A stretch of DNA of 29,075 nucleotides from positions 1 through 29,075 of IMG/VR virus record IMGVR_UViG_3300020601_000762; one strand, written 5' to 3'. The DNA is from a virus. Position numbers and translations under genes: made by a program. The stretch's first letter is position 1, and every line of letters starts with the position of its first letter. The notes under the pieces were generated by a model. That model was not told the DNA's origin and made no database searches. It saw only the letters and a program-made list of their open reading frames with translations. Shown here piece after piece: positions 14,682 to 21,372 of the stretch.

Positions 14682-15363
14682 ATTTGATTTAGCTCTTACA
14701 ACAGATATTGATAGACTACCAGAAGATCGCAGACTTTATGAAATAGATAGCTATGATTGGTTGTCTGCTTATCCTGCACATTGGAACCCTATTAGTTTAA
14801 GATTACGTTTACTTTTTGAAGAATTATGGCCAGGCAATGGACCAGAAGAACTTCTTGATACTACAGAATGGAAAATCAAAAATGTACCAAATGCCAATGG
14901 ATACAAAACTATACTTTCTGTCTATTTCTTATTACAAGAACAATATTTAGAAGATCCAATTACTATAAATTATTTGAAAAGACCAGCAACTGATCCGCAA
15001 ATAATGATAGAGCCTGGAAAATTACGTGTTGATATGTTGCCTTACATGCCAAATCACAAAATACGTATTGCTACATTTGGGCTAGGGGATTATCTACCTA
15101 AAGAAAATCTAATTTCATTTGACAATCTTGTTGATTTAGGATATTATGTAAGAACAGGTTTCGCACAACCCGAAAACGATGTATACCTTAAAGGTATATA
15201 TAAATCGCACGATGTTGTATCTTATTGGACTAAATGCCAACAACAAGGCATTGTAATCAAGTACAATAAAAAAGGTATGTATATCAACGATAAACGAATA
15301 GTTAAACGTAAGAACGATGGCTCTTACTTGTTAGACGCACCATTACTATATAAAGGAAAATAA
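14662..15363 (+). CDS. Hypothetical phage protein
   Basis: A 233-residue soluble protein that I do not recognise. It overlaps the small gene before it by 20 bases and ends directly before the thyX ATG. Visible features are DIDRLPEDRRLYEIDSYDWL near the start, a central NYLKRPATDPQIMIEPGKLR and VDMLPYMPNHKIRIATFG, and a basic end (IKYNKKGMYINDKRIVKRK). The IEPGKLRVDMLPYM stretch is somewhat like 'PGxxRxxA' segments seen in phage proteins of unknown role. There are no membrane helices, Cys clusters or Walker motifs. It might belong with nucleotide metabolism by position, but this is only context. Confidence 0.6.
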   Translation: MNGLLDKFDLALTTDIDRLPEDRRLYEIDSYDWLSAYPAHWNPISLRLRLLFEELWPGNGPEELLDTTEWKIKNVPNANGYKTILSVYFLLQEQYLEDPITINYLKRPATDPQIMIEPGKLRVDMLPYMPNHKIRIATFGLGDYLPKENLISFDNLVDLGYYVRTGFAQPENDVYLKGIYKSHDVVSYWTKCQQQGIVIKYNKKGMYINDKRIVKRKNDGSYLLDAPLLYKGK

Positions 15364-16044
15364 ATGATTAGATTAGTAAGTTACACAAAACCAACCGCAG
15401 AATTTGTAAATGAAGGTATTCAAGATAATAATCTTCTAGACCTTGTAGCGTTTTGTGCTAGAGTAAGCAATCCAGCTAATCAAATGAACAGCGAAACAAG
15501 TGAGAAACTTGTAAAGTATTTGATAAAACACGCACACTGGAGCCCGCTAGAAATGGTCAACGTGTGTATGGAGATTGATACTACACGTGATATTGCGCAT
15601 CAGATTGTTCGACATCGTAGTTTTGCTTTTCAAGAGTTTAGTCAGCGTTATGCTAATCCAGAAGAAATGGGAGATCAGTTTGTAACTCGTGAAGCAAGAT
15701 TACAAGATCCTAAAAATCGTCAGAATAGTATTGATACTACAGACATTGAACTACAACAGCAATGGGAAGGTTATCAGCAAACTGTGATCAATGCGGCAAA
15801 AGCAGCATACAACTGGGCTATTGACAATGGTATTGCTAAAGAACAAGCTCGTGCTGTTCTACCAGAAGGCAATACGAAAACACGTTTATATATGAATGGA
15901 ACTTTGCGTAGTTGGATACATTATATTGAGCTAAGAGGTGCTAATGGAACACAAAAAGAACACATGGAAATCGCTTGGGAGTGTGCTAAGGTCATCGCAG
16001 AGATATTTCCTCTCGCAAAGGAACTCAATGCCGCAAACATTTGA
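15364..16044 (+). CDS. thyX: Flavin-dependent thymidylate synthase ThyX
   Basis: A 226-residue enzyme that makes dTMP from dUMP using FAD, NADPH and methylene-tetrahydrofolate. The signature RHRx7S is at residues 83-93 (RHRSFAFQEFSQR), preceded by the substrate-binding stretch HAHWSPLEMVNVCMEIDTTR and followed by ARAVLPEGNTKTRLYMNGTL, as in the family (ARxVLPxxxxT). The length is normal for ThyX (about 220-250). It starts immediately after the hypothetical gene's stop and overlaps the next gene by 17 bases. ThyX is common in marine phages and feeds the thymidine demand of an AT-rich genome. There is no sign of damage. Confidence 0.95.
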   Translation: MIRLVSYTKPTAEFVNEGIQDNNLLDLVAFCARVSNPANQMNSETSEKLVKYLIKHAHWSPLEMVNVCMEIDTTRDIAHQIVRHRSFAFQEFSQRYANPEEMGDQFVTREARLQDPKNRQNSIDTTDIELQQQWEGYQQTVINAAKAAYNWAIDNGIAKEQARAVLPEGNTKTRLYMNGTLRSWIHYIELRGANGTQKEHMEIAWECAKVIAEIFPLAKELNAANI

Positions 16045-16306
16045 ACCTGCTTTAGAATGGAATGAAGACTACGCATGGTGGCCTGTGCGTAGTAGTTGGA
16101 GTAAAAAGCGTATTTGGTTAAAGAAGTTCTGGAGAGGTAAAATTTACTATGATGTAATGGGTAGGCCACCAGTAAAGGGTAATTGTTGGGAGATTATTTA
16201 CAGCGAAAATGAATACTTGTTATATCTAATGCGCAAGGAAGAATCCAACGACCATGTCCCTGTATTTAAGAGTGTAAGGGGGAACAATGCCCCCCGTACT
16301 ATATAA
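16028..16306 (+). CDS. Small Trp/Tyr-rich hypothetical protein
   Basis: A 92-residue protein from the ATG at 16028, which has AAAGGAA 6 bases upstream and overlaps thyX by 17 bases. The open frame extends back to 15938, but that part lies inside thyX. The sequence is rich in Trp and basic residues: WNEDYAWWPVRSSWSKKRIW, LKKFWRGKIYYDVMGRPPVK and NCWEIIYSENEYLLYLMRKE. It is soluble with no known motif. It is the last plus-strand gene before phoH, which points the other way, and its last codons contain a GC-rich inverted repeat. Confidence 0.6.
   Translation: MPQTFEPALEWNEDYAWWPVRSSWSKKRIWLKKFWRGKIYYDVMGRPPVKGNCWEIIYSENEYLLYLMRKEESNDHVPVFKSVRGNNAPRTI
16274..16299. terminator. GC-rich hairpin between convergent genes
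   Basis: GTAAGGGGG (16274-16282) pairs with CCCCCGTAC (16291-16299) with one A/G mismatch and an 8-base loop. It is the most GC-rich element in an AT-rich window and sits at the meeting point of the plus-strand run and phoH. There is no T-tract on either side, so a factor-independent terminator is not proven; transcript end protection is another option. Confidence 0.4.
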
Positions 16307-16308
16307 AG

Positions 16309-17037
16309 TTAAGCGTCTCCGTATACTTCTAAAACTTGTGTCACCGCTTCATGTCTTTCAATGTCCTTGTGATGGAAGTTTATTGCACTAATACGTGTTG
16401 CTTTTGATTGTTTCAACTGGTTAGAAAAATCGATTAATCCATTATCTTTTAATCTATCAGCCTGTGCTAAATCTCCTGTTACTGCCATTTTACTATTTTC
16501 ACCAATACGTGTAAGCAACATCTTCATTTGATTAGGTGTTGCGTTTTGCATTTCATCAGCAATAATAAAACTATTCTTAAACGTTCGACCACGCATGTAT
16601 GCTAAAGGTGATATTTCTATCACGCCCTCTTTTATCATACTTTCAATTTCGTTTGCGTAAAAATATTCACGAAACACATCAAATATTGGTCGTGTCCATG
16701 GTGCCATTTTTTCTTCTAGTGTGCCAGGTAGAAAACCTAAGTCTTCATCAGCACTAACGGCTGGTCTAGTTACAACTATGCGTTCTACTTCACCATCTAA
16801 AAATGCTTTAACAGCAACTTGACACGCTATCATAGTTTTACCAGTTCCAGCTGGACCTATCCCGAAGACTATGTCTTTATCCCGGTTCATTAGTTCTAGT
16901 ATATATTTTTCTTGACTACGATTGCGTGGTAGTATTTTTACTTGTCGTGATTTTTGTGGTAGGAAGTTTGATAATTTTACAACATTGTTGTGATTGCTTG
17001 TGATGTGTGCTTGCCTTTTGGCTCTAGCTTTACCCAT
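16309..17037 (-). CDS. phoH: PhoH-like ATPase
   Basis: A 242-residue P-loop ATPase of the PhoH family. Walker A is GPAGTGKT (61-68), Walker B is FIIADEMQN (D161-E162), and the conserved VVTRPAVSADEDLGFLPGTL and KMAVTGDLAQAD segments are present. PhoH proteins are predicted ATPases linked to phosphate starvation and RNA metabolism, and the gene is a standard marine-phage marker. The frame could begin at a GTG at 17058, but a perfect AGGAGG lies 6 bases before the ATG at 17037, which is the chosen start. It is the only minus-strand gene in the window, converging on the 16028 gene and diverging from the 17171 gene. A weak late-type CTAAATAC box (minus strand of 17087-17094) could drive it. Confidence 0.92.
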   Translation of the reverse strand: MGKARAKRQAHITSNHNNVVKLSNFLPQKSRQVKILPRNRSQEKYILELMNRDKDIVFGIGPAGTGKTMIACQVAVKAFLDGEVERIVVTRPAVSADEDLGFLPGTLEEKMAPWTRPIFDVFREYFYANEIESMIKEGVIEISPLAYMRGRTFKNSFIIADEMQNATPNQMKMLLTRIGENSKMAVTGDLAQADRLKDNGLIDFSNQLKQSKATRISAINFHHKDIERHEAVTQVLEVYGDA

Positions 17038-17043
17038 TAAGGT

Positions 17044-17049
17044 CCTCCT
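17044..17049 (-). promoter_or_regulatory. Perfect ribosome-binding site that fixes the phoH start
   Basis: On the minus strand these bases read AGGAGG, 6 bases before the ATG at 17037. The site lies inside the possible GTG-started extension (which would encode MYNRRTL), making that longer start unlikely. Confidence 0.8.
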
Positions 17050-17057
17050 ATTGTACA

Positions 17058-17082
17058 CAGGGGTATTAGCAGGTTCCCCTGC
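17058..17082 (-). promoter_or_regulatory. Two mutually exclusive hairpins in the phoH leader
   Basis: In the minus-strand transcript GCAGG-GGAA-CCTGC (17082-17069) forms a 5-pair stem closed by a GNRA-type GGAA loop. The same CAGGGG (17081-17076) can instead pair with CCCCTG (17063-17058) around a 12-base loop. The two cannot coexist. The second lies 8 bases from the AGGAGG site. This could tune phoH translation; it is a structural reading only. Confidence 0.35.
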
Positions 17083-17121
17083 AATGGTATTTAGTCAAAG
17101 AGGTATATTTAAATCTGCGTA

Positions 17122-17137
17122 TATTGGTTAGCCAATA
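17122..17137. repeat. Perfect inverted repeat next to the 17139 late promoter
   Basis: TATTGG-TTAG-CCAATA, with 6-base perfect arms around a 4-base centre, ends one base before GATAAATA in the divergent phoH / 17171 intergenic region. It lies just upstream of the late -10 box and could be a protein-binding site. Confidence 0.4.
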
Positions 17138-17138
17138 C

Positions 17139-17146
17139 GATAAATA
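17139..17146 (+). promoter_or_regulatory. T4-type late promoter box GATAAATA
   Basis: GATAAATA, 24 bases before the ATG at 17171, in the divergent gap after phoH. It is identical to the boxes at 6120 and 25591 and is followed by an AAGGACG ribosome-binding site. It probably drives 17171-18575 and perhaps the lysis genes. Confidence 0.65.
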
Positions 17147-17170
17147 AGTATGTAAGTTTAAGGACGTACC

Positions 17171-17698
17171 ATGAGTATACTAGATGAATTAGATGTAATC
17201 AAAAACATAGAAAGCATATATGAAAGCAATAGTGCTTTTAATGTTCTAAAAGATTTTGAAAGAGTTCTTGACGAACTCGATATCTATGTTTATAAAAATT
17301 GGGAAGATGGTGAATTAGCAGAAGGCCCAAAAATTGATCGGCATTGGGTAACAGCTAAATTCTTTTGGCCAAGAGAAAATATGCCAGATCCAATGGGTGG
17401 AAAGCGTTTGCTTGATTACGATTGTAAAATAGGATACCAAAAAGGTAGCATGTTACGTCCAAGAAAAATCATGACTCCAGACGATATTCGTCCTGGTACC
17501 AAAAAAGGCAAAATGGACAGACATCCTATTTGGATTGTAGAAGTTACAATGCCAAAGAAATTACTTGCTGACCTTTACGGCGCAAGTTTTGAAGATTTAG
17601 ATGTACAAGATGAAACTGGGCAAGTAGACGCTGCTCCACAACAAACACCTCAAGACACACCTGAGTTAGAAGATACAGAAGTAGGCGGAGAAGTATAA
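17171..17698 (+). CDS. Conserved marine T4-like phage protein, unknown function
   Basis: A 175-residue protein of a kind I associate with cyanophages and pelagiphages, without a known role. It opens with a helix (LDELDVIKNIESIYESNSAF) and continues FERVLDELDIYVYKNWEDGE. A conserved middle follows: RHWVTAKFFWPRENMPDPMG, LLDYDCKIGYQKGSMLRPRK and PDDIRPGTKKGKMDRHPIW. The last ~40 residues are an acidic, Gln/Pro-rich tail. It is under a late promoter box, so it is likely a virion or assembly protein. Its stop shares a base with the next start (TAATG), and the two genes appear to travel together. Confidence 0.65.
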   Translation: MSILDELDVIKNIESIYESNSAFNVLKDFERVLDELDIYVYKNWEDGELAEGPKIDRHWVTAKFFWPRENMPDPMGGKRLLDYDCKIGYQKGSMLRPRKIMTPDDIRPGTKKGKMDRHPIWIVEVTMPKKLLADLYGASFEDLDVQDETGQVDAAPQQTPQDTPELEDTEVGGEV

Positions 17699-18411
17699 TG
17701 GGATTACGACCTAATGATTTAAAAGATCTAGTAAAAAATGTTTTTGAAGTAGATAGTTACCAGAGCAAAATGGGCAGTGATAAAGATATTGTTGTATTAA
17801 GTTTTACAGTGCTTGAAAAACCTGCTGCTGATGACCTTGTTCAATTTATCGAAAGTGGCTATAATTTTGTTTTAGATGCTGACGCTACAAGCGGTGAACA
17901 AAGTGATGGATACTACAGAGTATATGTAGAAATGGAACGTGATCAAAAAATTCCTGAACAAATTATGGAAATAGTAGATGGCGTACAAAAGCTAACAGGT
18001 AAAAAGTTAGGCTATAGATATTATAAAGCATTTGAACCACATCCTGCTTCGTATGAAAGTTTAGCAGAAACAATTCCTTTAGATGACGAATCGTACGAAA
18101 AAACAGTAAATGAAAACAACATGAATAATTTTAAAAACTTTTTTACAAAAAGCTATGTAGATGATATTATGATGGAAGACGATGAGCTTATAATAAAAAA
18201 AGCATATGCTGATCCTATTGGCTTTGTTGTCAAAGGATTTGGACCAACACATGAAGTCTTAGAAAATATCGAAGATAAAATAAACATGAACGACTACGCA
18301 GAAATAATGTTCCTAACAAAATATTGTGGTGATTATAATATTAGTAAATTTGGAAAAAAGACTTTAACATTTGAAAATGAAGGGCATATGCTAGTAGTAG
18401 AAAGAATATGA
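17698..18411 (+). CDS. Conserved marine T4-like phage protein, unknown function
   Basis: A 237-residue acidic protein, coupled to the 17171 gene by a one-base overlap. The N-terminal domain (residues ~1-125) reads RPNDLKDLVKNVFEVDSYQS, VVLSFTVLEKPAADDLVQFI and SGYNFVLDADATSGEQSDGY, suggesting an alternating alpha/beta fold that may handle paired subunits. The second part contains MNNFKNFFTKSYVDDIMMED and a final beta-rich domain (ELIIKKAYADPIGFVVKGFG ... GHMLVVERI). I know of no assigned activity for this type. Late control and pairing with 17171 suggest a structural or assembly role. Confidence 0.65.
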   Translation: MGLRPNDLKDLVKNVFEVDSYQSKMGSDKDIVVLSFTVLEKPAADDLVQFIESGYNFVLDADATSGEQSDGYYRVYVEMERDQKIPEQIMEIVDGVQKLTGKKLGYRYYKAFEPHPASYESLAETIPLDDESYEKTVNENNMNNFKNFFTKSYVDDIMMEDDELIIKKAYADPIGFVVKGFGPTHEVLENIEDKINMNDYAEIMFLTKYCGDYNISKFGKKTLTFENEGHMLVVERI

Positions 18412-18575
18412 TACCATATACTTACTGTCAAAACTGCGGAAGAACATCACATTGTGGAACCTCACAATATATGGCGTTGGAACGCACACCTGGAACACAT
18501 GAGTCGCCAACTATAACAAAAACATGTAACACTTGCAGATGCGACCACTGCGCACCTAACAACAAGGAAACATAA
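18408..18575 (+). CDS. Small Cys-rich putative zinc-binding protein
   Basis: A 55-residue gene that starts at the ATG overlapping the stop of the previous gene (ATGA) and ends 2 bases before the endolysin ATG. It has seven cysteines: C7xxC10 and C16 in YCQNCGRTSHCG, and C40xxC43xC45xxC48 in TCNTCRCDHCAP, with His at 15, 31 and 47. The first and last CxxC pairs could form a zinc ribbon of treble-clef size. No family can be named. The tight packing on both sides supports it as a real gene. Confidence 0.7.
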   Translation: MIPYTYCQNCGRTSHCGTSQYMALERTPGTHESPTITKTCNTCRCDHCAPNNKET

Positions 18576-18577
18576 TT

Positions 18578-19432
18578 ATGGGTAAAGAACATTTTGATTT
18601 TGATTTTGAACCGTGGATGGCAGAAGAACTCATTCACCGCAGCGATTGGAAAGATTGGTATGACGCTATGCTTGAAATCTTACCACTATGGGAAATTAAT
18701 ACTATTCCAAGAGTAGCAGGATTTATTGCTCAGTGTGGACACGAATCAGGAGGATTCCGTGTAATCACTGAAAATTTAAATTATAGTGCTAAAGCACTTA
18801 ATACTATTTTTCCTAAGTACTTCAAGAGAGCCGGAAGAGATGCTAATCTATATCACAGACAACCTGAAAAAATTGCTAATGTCATTTATGCGAACCGTAT
18901 GGACAACGGAGACACAGAAAGCGGTGATGGCTGGAAGTTCCGCGGAGGCGGCCTTATTCAGCTTACTGGACGATACAACTATACAGAGTTCGCCGAAGAT
19001 GTAGATATGACAGTTGACGAAGCAGTTGATTATGTGCGTACCAAAAAAGGTGCGTTGGACAGTGCTTGCTGGTTCTGGGACGAAAACAACATCAACAAAC
19101 ACTGTGACAACATGGACATTTTAAAAATGACCAAACGCATCAACGGTGGTACTATTGGTTTAGAAGATCGTAAAAAGCATTGGGCACATGCACTTGATGT
19201 GCTAGGTGGTGATTATGAAGAACCAGAAGTTGAATACGACTTAAACCAAGTATTAAGAAAAGGTTCAAGAGGACCGCTGGTAGCAGAGGTTCAAGAAAAA
19301 CTTGGCATAGCACCAGCAGACGGTATCTTTGGACCAGGAACAGAAAGAGCAATCAAAAGTTGGCAGTCTAGTAAAGGTTTAGTAGCAGATGGTGTATTAG
19401 GACCTAAAACATTGGGAAAGCTCTTCGGGTAG
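18578..19432 (+). CDS. Endolysin: GH19 lysozyme-like domain plus peptidoglycan-binding domain
   Basis: A 284-residue enzyme that should cut the glycan chains of peptidoglycan at lysis. The GH19 chitinase/lysozyme-like domain covers residues ~15-210: AGFIAQCGHESGGFRVITEN with the catalytic-type Glu at E56, followed by the family block FRGGGLIQLTGRYNY (121-135). A PG_binding_1 domain fills ~224-284, with LRKGSRGPLVAEVQEKLGIA and ADGIFGPGTERAIKSWQ. The catalytic-first, binder-last order is common in phages of Gram-negative hosts. There is no signal peptide, so export needs the holin. It opens a lysis cassette that continues with spanins after 5 bases. Confidence 0.9.
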   Translation: MGKEHFDFDFEPWMAEELIHRSDWKDWYDAMLEILPLWEINTIPRVAGFIAQCGHESGGFRVITENLNYSAKALNTIFPKYFKRAGRDANLYHRQPEKIANVIYANRMDNGDTESGDGWKFRGGGLIQLTGRYNYTEFAEDVDMTVDEAVDYVRTKKGALDSACWFWDENNINKHCDNMDILKMTKRINGGTIGLEDRKKHWAHALDVLGGDYEEPEVEYDLNQVLRKGSRGPLVAEVQEKLGIAPADGIFGPGTERAIKSWQSSKGLVADGVLGPKTLGKLFG

Positions 19433-19437
19433 GTGGT

Positions 19438-19926
19438 ATGGGCGCTAAATTAGCAATAGTTATGTTTATGTTATTGTTAGGTGTCGGTGGTATTGGCTAC
19501 TGGTATTATAACGATACACAAGAACGCTTGGCTATTCTTACATCTAATAATGCTAAACTAAACACAGCAGTAGAACTTAATGAACAAACTATTAGTTCAC
19601 TAGAAAATGACTATGAGAAAGCTTCTAGTGAACTTGCTAGTTTAAACGAAGCATACATTGCTATACGCAGGCAGAACCAAAGACTTGCTGATAAGCTACA
19701 GGAAATAGATTTAACGGCAGCAGCAATAGCAAATGCTGAAGGTATAGAACGTGCTGTAAACAGAGGCACTGAAAATGCTGGTAGATGTTTTGAACTTCTA
19801 TCGGGGGCAGAACTGAATGACAAAGAAAGGAACGCTGAAAATGGCATCGCTTTTAACAAAGAGTGTCCTTGGCTTTACGATACTTATAAGTCTCGCGGCC
19901 TGCTCAACCAAACCACAGCAGATTGA
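19438..19926 (+). CDS. Inner-membrane spanin (Rz-like)
   Basis: A 162-residue protein with one N-terminal membrane helix (residues ~4-24, LAIVMFMLLLGVGGIGYWYY) followed by a long periplasmic coiled coil (~28-95, TSNNAKLNTAVELNEQTISS ... RQNQRLADKLQEID). This is the Rz i-spanin plan: an inner-membrane anchor with a helical arm that meets the outer-membrane partner to fuse the two membranes at the last step of lysis. The C-terminal part has two Cys (CFELL, ECPWLY) that could form a disulfide. The partner lipoprotein is encoded in another frame over its last 86 bases, the classic Rz/Rz1 overlap. Confidence 0.8.
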   Translation: MGAKLAIVMFMLLLGVGGIGYWYYNDTQERLAILTSNNAKLNTAVELNEQTISSLENDYEKASSELASLNEAYIAIRRQNQRLADKLQEIDLTAAAIANAEGIERAVNRGTENAGRCFELLSGAELNDKERNAENGIAFNKECPWLYDTYKSRGLLNQTTAD

Positions 19927-20233
19927 TATATCTACTAGTCCAGTAGAAAAACCTACCCTTACCTTACCTCCTGTTGACGAACTTAACATGCGTAATGTAG
20001 AATGGATTGTGCTTAACGAAGGCAATGTAGATTCCGTAATAGACAAACTACAAACCGAAGGCAAGGCATTTGCTTTGTATGCGTTAACAGGTGAAGGCTA
20101 CGGCAATTTAGGTTTAAACTTTTCAGACATACGAGCTTTAGTACAACAGCAGCAAGCAATCATAGCAGCATATGAAGGCTACTACAAAGAGGCAGAAGAA
20201 GCACTTGATAAAGCAGTTATTGTGGACGAGTAG
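19841..20233 (+). CDS. Outer-membrane spanin lipoprotein (Rz1-like)
   Basis: A 130-residue lipoprotein in the +1 frame relative to the i-spanin it overlaps. The signal peptide LTKSVLGFTILISLAAC ends in the lipobox LAAC with the acylated Cys at 21, and Ser at +2 predicts outer-membrane sorting. After it comes a Pro-containing stretch (VEKPTLTLPPVDELN) and a helical end. It is larger than the ~60-residue lambda Rz1. The ATG at 19841 is preferred because AAAGGAA lies upstream and a compact signal peptide results; an ATG at 19817 in the same frame is possible. It overlaps the i-spanin by 86 bases and the next lipoprotein gene at its 3' end. Confidence 0.75.
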   Translation: MASLLTKSVLGFTILISLAACSTKPQQIDISTSPVEKPTLTLPPVDELNMRNVEWIVLNEGNVDSVIDKLQTEGKAFALYALTGEGYGNLGLNFSDIRALVQQQQAIIAAYEGYYKEAEEALDKAVIVDE

Positions 20234-20735
20234 TATACTTGTCGTTGCTGGTTGTAACAATGTACCCAAACCCGATCCAATTGTTTCAGCACAAACTTAT
20301 ATAGGACTAGAAGAACGGCAAGATCGTAGTGAAATACGTGAATTAGTTGGTGTAGATCCTGTACGTACAGAATGGTGTGCGGCATTTGTAAATGCTATAT
20401 TAGAAATAGATGGCATACCAGGTAGTGAAAGTGTAAGCGATGTTCCACTTATGGCTCGTAGTTTTCTCAATTGGGGCGAGCCAGTTCAACCTGAAGATAT
20501 TCAACGTGGCGATATTGTAATCTTTCCTAGAGGAGACGAAGGATGGAAAGGTCATGTTGGATTTTTTATAGAAGAAAAAAACAAACGTTGGGTAATATTA
20601 GGCGGTAATCAACGAAATGAAGTGCGGTATGATTTATATATACCTAACAGAGCAATAGGTATACGTAGAGCTAAATACACACATATAAAGAGGGGCAACA
20701 ATGTGGGAAATGATCGAAAGGATGGCGACGGATAG
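20172..20735 (+). CDS. NlpC/P60-like cell-wall peptidase lipoprotein
   Basis: A 187-residue protein resembling the TIGR02594-type NlpC/P60 peptidases that cut peptidoglycan stems. TEWCAAFVNAILEIDGIPGS gives the catalytic Cys69, GHVGFFIEE gives His128, and VILGGNQRNEV supplies a polar third residue. GDIVIFPR and ARSFLNWGEPV are family blocks. The N-terminus has a lipobox VAGC (Cys28) with Asn at +2, so it is membrane-attached. The ATG at 20172 gives a long basic leader; a TTG at 20205 would give a tighter one (IKQLLWTSSILVVAGC) and less overlap with the o-spanin. It is a second, membrane-tethered wall enzyme beside the GH19 endolysin. Confidence 0.75.
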   Translation: MKATTKRQKKHLIKQLLWTSSILVVAGCNNVPKPDPIVSAQTYIGLEERQDRSEIRELVGVDPVRTEWCAAFVNAILEIDGIPGSESVSDVPLMARSFLNWGEPVQPEDIQRGDIVIFPRGDEGWKGHVGFFIEEKNKRWVILGGNQRNEVRYDLYIPNRAIGIRRAKYTHIKRGNNVGNDRKDGDG

Positions 20736-20997
20736 ACTGTGGATTTACACAGCAATCGGTGGCAGTGTGCTTGGTGCTATATTTGTAGCATACATTAGTA
20801 CAACACGTATCGGTCTATGGGGCTATGCCCAAGTAGATCGTGCTATTGACTATCTTGTAGAACGTTGGGGACTTACATGGCTAGAACAGCCTGAAGACGC
20901 ATGGCGAAAAAAGTATCCAAAAATCACAGCAAAGATAGATGACTTAGAGGGCAGATTACAAAAATTGGAGGGTAAAAATGCCAAGAAAAAAACTTGA
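20701..20997 (+). CDS. One-helix membrane protein in the lysis cassette
   Basis: A 98-residue protein with a single hydrophobic helix near residues 14-34 (WIYTAIGGSVLGAIFVAYIS), then an amphipathic middle (YAQVDRAIDYLVERWGLTWL) and a charged helical tail (KITAKIDDLEGRLQKLEGKN). It overlaps the preceding lipoprotein by 35 bases and the next membrane protein by 20. The ribosome-binding site is AGAGGGG, 8 bases before the ATG. One membrane span with a coiled C-terminus could be a small holin, an antiholin or a partner of the next protein. No sequence family is recognised, so the role rests on position. Confidence 0.55.
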   Translation: MWEMIERMATDRLWIYTAIGGSVLGAIFVAYISTTRIGLWGYAQVDRAIDYLVERWGLTWLEQPEDAWRKKYPKITAKIDDLEGRLQKLEGKNAKKKT

Positions 20998-21349
20998 AGA
21001 CTTAGACGCAGCGCCAGCAGCAGAACCAAAGGCAGATGCTGAAGTTGTGGTTCCGGCAAGTAGCAGTGGTGCTACTAAAAAAGTAAAACTAGACTTAGAA
21101 GTAGATACAAGTGTAAAAGATCTAGGACCTAATCCTTTTGCTAAAATGATTCATTTGGCACGGGCTGTAGATGCTTGGAGAATTTTTCCACGTATCTTTA
21201 TTACAACTTATATCTATTTGTTATATCAATGTGTAATGTGGTACATGGAGTTACCAAATCCTACACTAGAACAATCAGGGCTTATTAGTGTTGTTGTAGG
21301 TGCTGGAGCAGCATGGTTTGGACTTTACGCCGGAACTAGCAAGAAGTAG
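20978..21349 (+). CDS. Putative holin (two membrane helices)
   Basis: A 123-residue protein with an Ala/Pro-rich, charged N-terminal 65 residues and two membrane helices: ~69-91 (IFPRIFITTYIYLLYQCVMW) and ~99-119 (SGLISVVVGAGAAWFGLYAG). The conserved-looking FAKMIHLARAVDAWRIFPR and VVGAGAAWFGLY segments recall short membrane proteins encoded beside lysis genes in marine T4-like phages. With an endolysin that lacks its own signal, a holin is needed, and this is the best candidate. GGAGGG stands 7 bases before the ATG. It ends the lysis cassette; a 23-base gap to dnaJ follows. Confidence 0.6.
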   Translation: MPRKKLEDLDAAPAAEPKADAEVVVPASSSGATKKVKLDLEVDTSVKDLGPNPFAKMIHLARAVDAWRIFPRIFITTYIYLLYQCVMWYMELPNPTLEQSGLISVVVGAGAAWFGLYAGTSKK

Positions 21350-21372
21350 ACACTTAGCAAATAAGTAATAGT

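Noticed and set aside
15938-16027. Upstream extension of the 92-residue gene
   Set aside because: That part lies inside thyX and has no ribosome-binding site, whereas the ATG at 16028 has AAAGGAA in the right place.
16274-16299. Firm call of a factor-independent terminator
   Set aside because: The hairpin is real on paper but no U-tract follows on either strand, so it is listed only as a candidate.
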